A stretch of 40,287 bases of DNA, from contig JALHQH010000079.1 of NCBI GenBank assembly GCA_022842065.1, positions 1-40,287 on the forward strand. Reading direction: 5' to 3'. How positions within the stretch are numbered: position 1 is the stretch's first letter; every line of letters starts with the position of its first letter. The position numbers were made by a program, and so were the translations under genes. This document shows, in pieces, positions 32,401 to 40,287 of this stretch. A model generated the notes under the pieces. The model was not told where the DNA came from. It saw only the letters and a program-made list of their open reading frames with translations, and made no database searches. Source of the DNA: Caldilineaceae bacterium. GTDB taxonomy: Bacteria; Chloroflexota; Anaerolineae; Caldilineales; Caldilineaceae.

Positions 32401-35400
32401 CTATCGCGTTATGATCGGCAGGAAAACTTTATCTTCTCCAGACGACAATGGGATCTCAATCTTTGAATCTCCCATGTTGCCGCGTAGGTCTATTGCTACC
32501 GCAAACACAGTTTTTACCGTTACAGGGTCGATCTTTACTACTCCTGTATAAGGAGAAAACACTTCCCCATCAGTTGAGTAAAGAACAACCTCTATGCCCG
32601 ACTCATGGTCACTTGCCGAAATTGCAACTTCGGAAGCCTCTCCACGGTACTCTATCATGACGATTGGTGCAAGCGTGTCATCTGCTGCTTCTTTATCCAA
32701 ATTTGCATTTGGTGGGATTACCGTGTCAGGTACACTGTCACCATTTGTGTCAACCGTTACCTTAGCCGTTTCTGCATAGCTCGTGGTTAGGGCTATATTT
32801 GTACCAGTTACTATTTCTGTTGGTGTAAAACTCTGAAATTTCTGCGTCACATTTCCTGTGCCAAGTGAACTCTCTATGTGCAGATCCATCCCCGATGTGC
32901 CAACTGTAATTGTGTATAGCTTTGTGCTGTCACTCATTATCAGTATGGCCCCATCGTCTCCCAGGTAATTAAGCGATAGATCAGGAAACATGTCTAGAGT
33001 TAATGTGCGAGTCATTAGGTTTTCGGTTGTTGAGATACCATCTGTCACCTGTAAGGATTTTACTCCCCAAAATCGATGATAAACCGCAGGATCAGATTCT
33101 TCATCCACTAAGTTATTCGCCGAAAGCACGTTAAGGCAACGGCCACTATCGAGGATATTAAATATACAAGCCTGGACTGAATCATTCGCTGTTATTCCCA
33201 AATGCTCGGTATTCCCTGATGGAGGTCCGAAACGATAGACAACTGCAGGGCCGGCAAGATCTAACCCATTACCCTTTCTTGTTTGGCTGACTGTTGGGAC
33301 GGTCTCATCTCCTTGCCCAAGCACGAGATCAATTTGAGACTTGAATACACAGTAAACACACCGTTTATCATATCGTATATCCTGTACAACTTTGACAATG
33401 GTGTCATCGATTTTTCCGTAGCCCGTTACGACAAAATACTCAACTCCACTTGTGTCGCCGTTCCAGTTGGCAATCCGGGTATCTCCAAAAAGTTTTTCAT
33501 TGTTACCCATAAATGCTACGCTAGAGCGGTAATTGATCCCTTCGTTGGGTGGGCGGTAAAGTCTGCGCAGCCTTGAGTCAAAATCTTCGTATGTTATATT
33601 TAACTTGCTCTTGTCTTTAGGCCAGTCTGCAACTACTTCTAGAGGGTACTGGCTTTTGTTTGCCAAAAACCCGTAATACTGTCTATTCGGCAGAAGCTGA
33701 TGGCCTCCAGGGAAATACTCTAAGAGCGTTTTTGCTGTGTCTTTGCCAAGAATCTTTGTTTCAAATTCTCCAGTTAATATGCTATTAAGGGCCTTTGGTG
33801 CTCCCAGCCAAGGCGTGTTGATCGAGATCAGCCGCGCCACACTATGATTTCCTGGATTCTCCAAAATATACGCTCTTGATAGCAATCCTCCCATACTATG
33901 TGCCACAATTTGCACCTTCTTACCTGGATGAATAAGGCGGATACACTCTATAAACTCGCCAAGAAGCTTAATGTTATTAGGACTCAAAGATAATGCGGGA
34001 TCTACAGAAGCAGCCACCCCAAATCTCCAATCCCAAGGAAAAATAAAAAGCGAGGCGCTCGTTTGACTGGTGTCGCACCCTGCAACTGTACGTAGTGCCG
34101 GGTCTCCATTTGTCACATACTCCACATAATCCTCTTCTTTAAATGCATAAAGAAGAGGATTATAAAGATCCACTACAAACTTACGCGTGACATCATCTGT
34201 GTATATGCTGTCGTCGCGCTCTCCTGGCTTAAGGCTAAGCTTAGCCTTAGGGCCATCTAGATAGATAGGCCAAAGATACCCATCCTTTGTTTTCAACTGA
34301 CTTCCAGCTATTCCTGGAATGAATATCACCGGATAGATTTTTGGTGCGGGTGTTGGCACGACTGTCTTGATTGGTGTTGGCACTGGGCCTGGTGTTGCTA
34401 CTGGGCTTGATGTTACAGTCACAATAGGCGTTGGGGCGGGAGTATTTGTCGGTGTAGCTGTAGGCCCAGTAACGCGCCGCAATGAATAATCCACTTGACG
34501 CGAAGGTGGTACGTTGTGAGGGCCAGAGCCTTGAGCATTATAATCTTGATGGGATACAGCAAGGTGATATTCACCTGCTGGCAACCCTACAAACTCATAG
34601 TACCCATTTCCGTCTGTTGTATCCGTCAAAGGTGTAATACCATTACCAGAGATATGAACTTGTGCCCCGGCAATTGCAGTTTGTGTCTCAGCGTCTGTTA
34701 TAAAGCCATAAACTCTATTATTCTGCTCGAAAATTGCAGTAATAGAGCGGTCTTTATACATATCGATATACACGGGTGTCGTGTTTTCTGGATTGGGAAG
34801 TGTATCCATCCCCTGCCACGTTTTTAGTCTATAACCAGCATTCGGAACAGCATCAAGCCAAACTTGTCCGTTGATCTGCCAGCGGCTCTCGTTATCACTT
34901 GGTGGACACAGAAAGTTTCTGTTGGTTTTTGCCCAATTGATACGAACAGTACCCCATTGCGCATTATTTGATCCATGATTTATTGTATAACAGGGAACCG
35001 GTTCAAAATTAGCAATGATTGATGTATCATGGTCACCTAACGTAAGCATAGTGGGGTTTGTCGCTGTATAAAAATCACCGCTCCAAATCGAGAAATTATA
35101 ACCTTGATTGGCTGAAGCTATAAGCGTAATGTTTGTGTCGGATTTGTACTTTGCGTTATTGTTTGGACAATCAGGTGCCGGTGATGTACCAACGCTTCCA
35201 GCATTGACCGGATTTACGGTTACAGTCAAAGTAGCACAGGTGGCTGGCATTCTAAAGCTGGCAATTGACCAAACACCATTGTTGTAGCCCAAGATCGTAC
35301 CATCATCGCCAACAGCTTTACCGCGGCTACTTGACCACATGAAAATTGCATTCAATTTTTGGGAAGTTGGGCTGCTAACGGTTTGCCAACTCGTCCCGTT

Positions 35401-36243
35401 ATACTTCAAAATTGTGCCACTGGCCCCAACCGCCCAGCCTTCATTTGCAGAGAGCATTTGGATATCTGTTAAAGCGTTTGTTGTAGGGCTTGTAACAGCG
35501 GACCATATAGCTCCATTATAGTGATAGATCTTACCGTCATTCCTCACTGACCAACCATCGTTTGCAGACAACATATCCAGCGCTTGTGGACCGCCGCCAG
35601 ACCAATTTGTGGGTTCAGCTTGCTGCCAACCACTGCCGTTATTATAAAATACGCCTGGAAAGCCCGTCACCCAGACATGGTTAGCGGCCAGTGCATCAAC
35701 ATCGCGCGGTCCGTACGGATCGATGGTTGTATCAAGCGACCAAGCATTGTTGGCGAAACGCAACACACGACTTTCACCTACCGCCCAACCGACAGAAGCG
35801 GAAAACATATCAATGCCATGTAAAGTGGCGGCCACAGCTGAAGGATAGAGTTGCCAGGTCGTGCCGTCGTAATGCCAGATCGCACCGTTTGTGACTGTGC
35901 CTGATGCCGGTTTTGCGCCAACTGCCCAACCGTTAGTGCCATTGACAAAGCTGATATCCGTCACGCGGATATCTTCCCCTAATGACTGTTTGTAATCCCA
36001 CTCAGAGACATTGTTTTGTATGGTGGCAAGATAGTAAAATGTGCCATCGCTGCTCGCTGCCCAGGCGGTTGTGTCAGAGAGCATTTCAACCGCAACAAAA
36101 TTTCCGTCCACTGCGGTTATGTTGGCAGGAGTTTCTGCTATGATCGGATTATTTGTTGCTTTCGCAAAGCTATGAAGTCCAAAGACAACAACTAGCGTAA
36201 CAGTAATGAAGAGACCAACCATTAGCTTATAATTGGATTGCAT
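32401..36243 (-). CDS. Secreted seven-bladed-propeller/LCAT-like lipase protein
   Basis: A 1280-residue exoprotein. A signal peptide (MVGLFITVTLVVVFGLHSFAKA) precedes seven repeats of a GWAVGxxGxIxxYNGxxW-like unit (residues about 55-330), a predicted seven-bladed propeller. Residues 333-510 resemble divergent InlB B-repeats (GYNFSIWSGDFY; GYRLKTWQGM). Residues 511-590 form a carboxypeptidase-regulatory-like domain (VYGFITDAETQTAIAGAQVHI). A Thr/Pro linker follows. From about 635 there is an LCAT-type hydrolase: oxyanion FIPGIAGSQL, nucleophile AHSMGG near 780, Asp in GDETVP near 977 and His in TEHLG near 1012, so the triad is complete. The tail is DKVFLPIITR. AAAGGA precedes the ATG. Probably a surface acyl-ester hydrolase; substrate unknown. 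Confidence 0.85.
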   Translation of the reverse strand: MQSNYKLMVGLFITVTLVVVFGLHSFAKATNNPIIAETPANITAVDGNFVAVEMLSDTTAWAASSDGTFYYLATIQNNVSEWDYKQSLGEDIRVTDISFVNGTNGWAVGAKPASGTVTNGAIWHYDGTTWQLYPSAVAATLHGIDMFSASVGWAVGESRVLRFANNAWSLDTTIDPYGPRDVDALAANHVWVTGFPGVFYNNGSGWQQAEPTNWSGGGPQALDMLSANDGWSVRNDGKIYHYNGAIWSAVTSPTTNALTDIQMLSANEGWAVGASGTILKYNGTSWQTVSSPTSQKLNAIFMWSSSRGKAVGDDGTILGYNNGVWSIASFRMPATCATLTVTVNPVNAGSVGTSPAPDCPNNNAKYKSDTNITLIASANQGYNFSIWSGDFYTATNPTMLTLGDHDTSIIANFEPVPCYTINHGSNNAQWGTVRINWAKTNRNFLCPPSDNESRWQINGQVWLDAVPNAGYRLKTWQGMDTLPNPENTTPVYIDMYKDRSITAIFEQNNRVYGFITDAETQTAIAGAQVHISGNGITPLTDTTDGNGYYEFVGLPAGEYHLAVSHQDYNAQGSGPHNVPPSRQVDYSLRRVTGPTATPTNTPAPTPIVTVTSSPVATPGPVPTPIKTVVPTPAPKIYPVIFIPGIAGSQLKTKDGYLWPIYLDGPKAKLSLKPGERDDSIYTDDVTRKFVVDLYNPLLYAFKEEDYVEYVTNGDPALRTVAGCDTSQTSASLFIFPWDWRFGVAASVDPALSLSPNNIKLLGEFIECIRLIHPGKKVQIVAHSMGGLLSRAYILENPGNHSVARLISINTPWLGAPKALNSILTGEFETKILGKDTAKTLLEYFPGGHQLLPNRQYYGFLANKSQYPLEVVADWPKDKSKLNITYEDFDSRLRRLYRPPNEGINYRSSVAFMGNNEKLFGDTRIANWNGDTSGVEYFVVTGYGKIDDTIVKVVQDIRYDKRCVYCVFKSQIDLVLGQGDETVPTVSQTRKGNGLDLAGPAVVYRFGPPSGNTEHLGITANDSVQACIFNILDSGRCLNVLSANNLVDEESDPAVYHRFWGVKSLQVTDGISTTENLMTRTLTLDMFPDLSLNYLGDDGAILIMSDSTKLYTITVGTSGMDLHIESSLGTGNVTQKFQSFTPTEIVTGTNIALTTSYAETAKVTVDTNGDSVPDTVIPPNANLDKEAADDTLAPIVMIEYRGEASEVAISASDHESGIEVVLYSTDGEVFSPYTGVVKIDPVTVKTVFAVAIDLRGNMGDSKIEIPLSSGEDKVFLPIITR

Positions 36244-36290
36244 GATAAGGTCCTTTTTCTTTTGAGAAGATCGTGAAATGACTGATAATC

Positions 36291-38315
36291 CTAGCGCAAT
36301 CCTTCTGTGACTGTGTGCCAGGTAATTGATGAATCGTTTTGTTCTTGTAGCCCAATTTGAAGCGATAGTGGTTCAATTGGTGATGACCCGATATCATGGA
36401 ACTGAATCACTTGTTCCGCAATTTCACCAGGTTTTAAGTTATTGTCTTGGCTACTGCGTAGTCTGATTAAATTTGATGCAAATTCAGTATTTGCCAAACG
36501 TACAAACCAGCTTTCATTGGTGAAAGAAAAATATTGTCGGTAGAGAGTCAGGGCTAGCGATCCATTCAAAGATGTATCCCGCATTGTTTTATAACTCAGT
36601 AAGCCCATGAACCCAACCATTGAATCATCCTCATCAAACGATTGTGACCAATCGGCTGCTGGCGCTCGGTAAATCCAGACATATGGCACGCCATGCAAAG
36701 AAATAGTCTGTTCCAAAGGCCAGCTAGCGGTGATATAGTCGATTAGTTCCCTGCTAGGATATCCTTGCTGCCACTCACGCCGATATAGCACAAAATAATC
36801 TGCTTCAAATACCTTTGCCACAGGAAACCAACGCACAATATTGCCCTGAAAATGTAATGCTAATGCATCGGGCATACTCGATACCACGTTGATGGTTTCA
36901 TGATCGGGGAGTTGATTCAAGTACTCAGCTGCAAGATCAATGCCCTCACCCCAACCAACCAACATCGTCGCCGCAGCAGTCTTTGGCCCGCCCAGCAGAG
37001 GATTAGAATAAGTGAAGTAATATGGATAGTGCGCTAGGAGATGAGTACTTTGAAATATGAGGACGATCATGATGCCTAGTAAAGAGAAAATGGTTGACGG
37101 ATGCTTAGTTAAAGAAGTGTCAAACAGATGTGTCTGCCGGTGCTGTCTAAGCTGCTGGACAATTAGTTGACCTATAGTAGCTATACCGATTCCACCGATT
37201 ACATTTAGCATTAGCAGTGCTGGCAATATGTAGCGTTCATGTTTCTTATCGCCTAACGAAATAAAAGCGATGTACCCAATTACATAAATAATTGCCAATG
37301 CCACGGATGAAGACAGCTCTACTTTTTGCTTTCTAAAATAGCCAACAATCAATCCGATAGTACTGAATATACCGATAAGAACAAGGGGCGTTATTGCAAG
37401 GGAAATAACGACTGGATAATAGAGCATGCCTGGATCAGCGATGGGTTGACCCAGGAAGAACTGTCCTTTTTCATTTGGGTTAATTGAATATGTTATAAGT
37501 GTCTGGTATACACGCCCAATCGTACTACTTGGTGACAACCACATTGCTGGCCACAAAACAAATATGGTTAACATTGCAGATGTATTCCAAAATATTACTT
37601 TAACAACAAGCTGTCTAATCGATTGTCTGTGCTGCATATATGCCAGTACAAAAACTAGTAAACTCCATGGGATCAAGTATAGGGCTAACATTTTGGACAG
37701 AAGTGCTAATCCTGCACATATTCCAGAAAATACCAGCAGCCAGGGGCTGGAATATCGCCAAAAATAGACAATTATTGACAATACAGATAGAAGCATAAAA
37801 CTGCTTATCAACGCATCGTGATGCAGAACGCGACTATGGGCAAGATACCAAGGATCAAGTGCCAGAAAGAGTGCTACAACCAGTGCAACCCAACGATCAA
37901 ACAAGGTAGTAACCAGCGTATATACAATAAGAATCGTTGCCGTTGTCAGTAGTACAGTTGCCAGACGCACATAGCTTAATAATGGTACTGGAATGTTGTC
38001 CCAGGCAATCGATTGTAAAAATAGTGTAAAATCACTATTCTGGATTAATTCATGCTGTAGACCATAAAAATAAAGTCCAGCTGCTCCGGTCCACATGGTT
38101 GTTACACCTGGATGACCCGTCTGGAGGGTCGCTAGCCAATCCTGATTTTGTAAAGCAAGCAGGAAGTTGCGAGAGCGATCAAGCCATAAAAACTCATCTG
38201 GTGTTAGGAATACAGACAACCCAGGATACCGTGCGGACAGTGAAGTGCCCAGCAGAAAGAAATATGGTGCAACATAGAACAGGGCCTGATATCTGCGATG
38301 CAAGAATTGGTGCAT
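36291..38315 (-). CDS. GT39-like membrane glycosyltransferase (PMT/ArnT type)
   Basis: The 674-residue protein has about 11-13 membrane segments. Near residue 40 it carries PDEFLWLDRSRNFL, the acidic Asp-Glu motif of protein O-mannosyltransferases and ArnT-like enzymes. These use polyprenyl-phosphate sugars outside the membrane to modify proteins or lipids. GHPGVTTMWTGAAGLYFYG is also family-like. A soluble C-terminal domain of about 200 residues follows the last segment. The ATG at 38315 with AAAGG upstream is preferred. It lies 47 bp upstream of the propeller-lipase gene on the same strand and is probably co-transcribed. The flanking proteins have Thr/Pro-rich linkers, possible acceptors. 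Confidence 0.8.
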   Translation of the reverse strand: MHQFLHRRYQALFYVAPYFFLLGTSLSARYPGLSVFLTPDEFLWLDRSRNFLLALQNQDWLATLQTGHPGVTTMWTGAAGLYFYGLQHELIQNSDFTLFLQSIAWDNIPVPLLSYVRLATVLLTTATILIVYTLVTTLFDRWVALVVALFLALDPWYLAHSRVLHHDALISSFMLLSVLSIIVYFWRYSSPWLLVFSGICAGLALLSKMLALYLIPWSLLVFVLAYMQHRQSIRQLVVKVIFWNTSAMLTIFVLWPAMWLSPSSTIGRVYQTLITYSINPNEKGQFFLGQPIADPGMLYYPVVISLAITPLVLIGIFSTIGLIVGYFRKQKVELSSSVALAIIYVIGYIAFISLGDKKHERYILPALLMLNVIGGIGIATIGQLIVQQLRQHRQTHLFDTSLTKHPSTIFSLLGIMIVLIFQSTHLLAHYPYYFTYSNPLLGGPKTAAATMLVGWGEGIDLAAEYLNQLPDHETINVVSSMPDALALHFQGNIVRWFPVAKVFEADYFVLYRREWQQGYPSRELIDYITASWPLEQTISLHGVPYVWIYRAPAADWSQSFDEDDSMVGFMGLLSYKTMRDTSLNGSLALTLYRQYFSFTNESWFVRLANTEFASNLIRLRSSQDNNLKPGEIAEQVIQFHDIGSSPIEPLSLQIGLQEQNDSSITWHTVTEGLR

Positions 38316-38445
38316 CAAGGCTGCCTTTCGGTCAATGGGCCCAAACCAGATAGATTAACGGAAATACAAACCTCTCCACAACCTGTGTAGTGTTATTTCA
38401 AGTGTCAGGTATGGTAGAACTTGTCGTAGTCCGTCTATTGATTTT

Positions 38446-38480
38446 ACGTGCCCGACGATTCCATGAACCGTCGGGCACGT
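38446..38480 (-). terminator. Perfect 12-bp hairpin
   Basis: Arms ACGTGCCCGACG (38446-38457) and CGTCGGGCACGT (38469-38480) are perfect. It starts 26 bp past the stop of the CARDB exoprotein and lies upstream of the GT39 gene. Read on the minus strand it is followed by AAAATC, with no T tract. Confidence 0.7.
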
Positions 38481-38505
38481 GGGGCTGGTAGAAGTAGTTA
38501 TTGTC

Positions 38506-40287
38506 CTAGCGATAGATCGTTGGTAGATAGATCCGGTTTATCGGTTGTGTTGTAGGTGGCGTCAGCGAAAATTGATCGCCGGGCAATATTGTGGGTGGAA
38601 TAATCGGCGCACTGCGTGGCGTCTTTGTCGGTTCTACCAAAGTAACCTCGGATTCGCTTGCAACGATCATATCCGCCGACGTAATTTGTACCTCTAACGT
38701 GAACGCTGAGTCAGCATACCCCTCAATTTCTAATTGATAGGTTCCAGCCACTGGTGCTACGACGTTCAACTGGTCAGTTTGTATCTCAGCTAAGTTGCTA
38801 TACCATGGTGCGCGGGGTAGTGTCAATGTATCCGGTGCCCATAGGTAGATATCAGGATCGCCGCTGATTGGCTGGACACGTATACGGATACTATCGCCAG
38901 CATTTAGCTCATAGCGTAGAATTTGTGTTTCGCCGGCAGCAACCTGCATTGTGGCCGGTACATAGTTGATGTAGCTACGTTTGGGAACAAGTGAAATATT
39001 GCCGGAGTGGTCCACCGCCCACACTTGTAAGTAGCGCAATCCAGATGTATCAGTCAACTGCCATGGATAGACTACAGCGGCTGTGGTCAATTGTTCAGTG
39101 GTGGCAGCAACGTCCGTGTAGTCAATCCATTCGCCTGACGTCTTGACTGGCATCCAAAGACCTAGCTCCAAATTGAGCGTGTACTCCACGATGTAAATTG
39201 CGGCGACACCACTTGATGATACACCGTCATCAGTGGCAACTACATTGAGCATAGCGTTGCGATTGGTGATTGTTGTAACACCACCGTTGATCGCAAGACT
39301 ATTTACCGTCGGTGGTACTGAGTCAGTTTGCGGTGACAAGACAGTCACAGTGCGGCTGATTTGGTTATTTGACTCATTGCTCTCTGCAAACTGGTTCTCT
39401 GGGTCAATCATCGCGTAAATCTCTACGTTCCCTGTTGTAACTGGTATCCATTGTACTGGTAATGTGCTGCTACGATTGTTTGGACTAATCAGCGGTGCCT
39501 CACTGCTACCAAGTAAAGTCCCTCCCGCATTTGGATCTCCGTTGAAAAAGTGGACTGTCACGCTGTGCGGTTGCTGTCCGCCTATACGATGGACAACTAA
39601 CCCAATTTGTACAGTCGCGCCCTGCTGAGGTGACTGCGGACTGACCCAAAGTTCATAGTCGAAGCCGGTTAAATCATCGCGCAAGCTAGGAGTTGTAGCC
39701 GTCAGTGTCGGTGTGACGCTGCTGGTAGGTTGTGGTGTTCCATCGGTCGGAGTGGGTGTAGCCGTCATCGTCGGAGTGGCTGTGGCAGTGTTTTCCGGTA
39801 TAGTGCTGTTTGTCGATGTTGGTGTCGATGTATTGAGTGGTGTATGCGTTGGTGTACTGGTCCCAGTTGGCGCGGCCGTTCCAGTGCGGGTTGGCGTTGG
39901 TGTTCCTGTATTTGTGGGTGTCGGTGTCAGTGTGTTTTGGGGTGTAGCGCTTGGTGTCCATGTATTCGTCGGTGTAGTGGTTGGCGCGCTATCAATCGAT
40001 GATGTTCGGAAGGGATTATAGTCAACAATGCCCCGCGATGAGTCATCGATAAAGTGCCAGATGGAGTTTTCCACTTCCGTTGAGGTTGTGACACCCCAGA
40101 AGTTATTTTCGGCATTGATGGTGGCGCGGGTGGCGGCGTTGGCATTGTAGAGGTTGTTGCCTTGACTACCAGTGTTACTGTGAATGTCATTGAGGTTGAT
40201 GCGCGGCAAGCAGCCATCACAGAGATAGATACCACCGCCGGTGTTGTTGGTGATGTAGTTGTACTCAATAACCGTGATACCGTTGCC
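38506..40287 (-). CDS. Secreted beta-helix/CARDB protein (5' end off the window)
   Basis: The frame stays open to the window edge, so at least 594 residues are seen and the N-terminus is missing. The visible start ([28 protein letters not shown]) is the end of a right-handed parallel beta-helix, usual in pectate lyase-like or adhesin exoproteins. A Thr/Pro linker (39690-39990) follows. Next are a CARDB domain ([39 protein letters not shown]), an Ig-like domain ([13 protein letters not shown]), and a bacterial pre-peptidase C-terminal-like domain ([27 protein letters not shown]). The tail is [10 protein letters not shown]. The protein may be a polysaccharide-binding or lyase surface protein; no catalytic part is visible. 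Confidence 0.75.
   Translation of the reverse strand, partial: GNGITVIEYNYITNNTGGGIYLCDGCLPRINLNDIHSNTGSQGNNLYNANAATRATINAENNFWGVTTSTEVENSIWHFIDDSSRGIVDYNPFRTSSIDSAPTTTPTNTWTPSATPQNTLTPTPTNTGTPTPTRTGTAAPTGTSTPTHTPLNTSTPTSTNSTIPENTATATPTMTATPTPTDGTPQPTSSVTPTLTATTPSLRDDLTGFDYELWVSPQSPQQGATVQIGLVVHRIGGQQPHSVTVHFFNGDPNAGGTLLGSSEAPLISPNNRSSTLPVQWIPVTTGNVEIYAMIDPENQFAESNESNNQISRTVTVLSPQTDSVPPTVNSLAINGGVTTITNRNAMLNVVATDDGVSSSGVAAIYIVEYTLNLELGLWMPVKTSGEWIDYTDVAATTEQLTTAAVVYPWQLTDTSGLRYLQVWAVDHSGNISLVPKRSYINYVPATMQVAAGETQILRYELNAGDSIRIRVQPISGDPDIYLWAPDTLTLPRAPWYSNLAEIQTDQLNVVAPVAGTYQLEIEGYADSAFTLEVQITSADMIVASESEVTLVEPTKTPRSAPIIPPTILPGDQFSLTPPTTQPINRIYLPTIYR

Noticed and set aside
39686..40021. Repetitive frames opposite the Thr/Pro linker (GVGVGV-like)
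   Set aside because: They are the antisense and shifted readings of the low-complexity linker of the real minus-strand gene.

Overview
The window looks like a chromosomal segment of a Chloroflexota bacterium, probably of the Anaerolineae/Caldilineae group. This is inferred from several traits together: intergenic arrays of a 7-bp word (GTGAAAC) that read FHVSRFT in translation, a TPR protein with a LuxR-like helix-turn-helix, large secreted multidomain proteins ending in a YLP-type tail, and a sugar ABC importer with a twin-arginine lipoprotein binder. No rRNA, tRNA, transposase, phage gene or CRISPR array was recognised, so the assignment rests on style rather than on a marker gene. The first 24 kb and 29.4-32.3 kb are moderately GC-rich by eye. 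The large exoprotein and membrane glycosyltransferase genes, and a small toxin-antitoxin locus, are clearly AT-richer.

Layout. 0-2.7 kb (+): AlkA-like DNA glycosylase, rubredoxin-headed metallo-beta-lactamase-fold protein, F420/NADP-reductase-like protein. 2.8-7.5 kb (-): an HpcH-type aldolase, an NAD-dependent epimerase, two aldo/keto reductases and a RidA deaminase, reading leftward as one catabolic cluster. 7.6-10.0 kb (-): CPBP membrane protease, then an SdpR-like repressor and SdpI-like membrane protein that share a strong promoter with a palindromic operator. 10.2-10.8 kb (+): an antitoxin and a PIN-family toxin broken by one in-frame stop. 11.0-13.0 kb (+): MefA-like MFS exporter behind two tandem terminators, and a DUF1579 protein. 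13.1-16.3 kb: enolase-superfamily dehydratase (-), uronate-dehydrogenase-like protein (+), FMN-binding PPOX protein (+). 16.4-19.7 kb (-): sugar ABC importer (binder, two permeases, no ATPase). 20.0-22.3 kb: divergent TetR regulator and cytochrome P450 with a perfect palindrome between them. 22.6-24.5 kb: TPR/HTH regulator. 24.8-29.2 kb: secreted lipase-like multidomain protein. 29.4-31.6 kb (-): two medium-chain dehydrogenases. 31.7-32.4 kb: 5'-truncated gene remnant. 32.4-40.3 kb (-): secreted seven-bladed-propeller/LCAT-lipase protein, GT39-type membrane glycosyltransferase, and a secreted beta-helix/CARDB protein that runs off the window.

How the genes may work together. The uronate-dehydrogenase-like enzyme, the enolase-superfamily enzyme, the HpcH aldolase, the aldo/keto reductases and the ABC importer would suit scavenging and oxidative breakdown of plant or polysaccharide sugar acids. 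This is inference from families; the genes are not one operon. On the right, three secreted proteins share the same C-terminal tail ([IV][YF]LP followed by three or four residues and a final Arg). A mannosyltransferase-type gene lies between two of them that carry Thr/Pro-rich linkers, which suggests a shared surface-display and possibly glycosylation route. Nearly every gap that contains a gene 3' end holds a long palindrome, but each is built from a different word. The structure is conserved while the sequence is not. I did not find a clear-cut new defence or mobile system. The strongest candidates for something undescribed are the shared tail and these palindromes.
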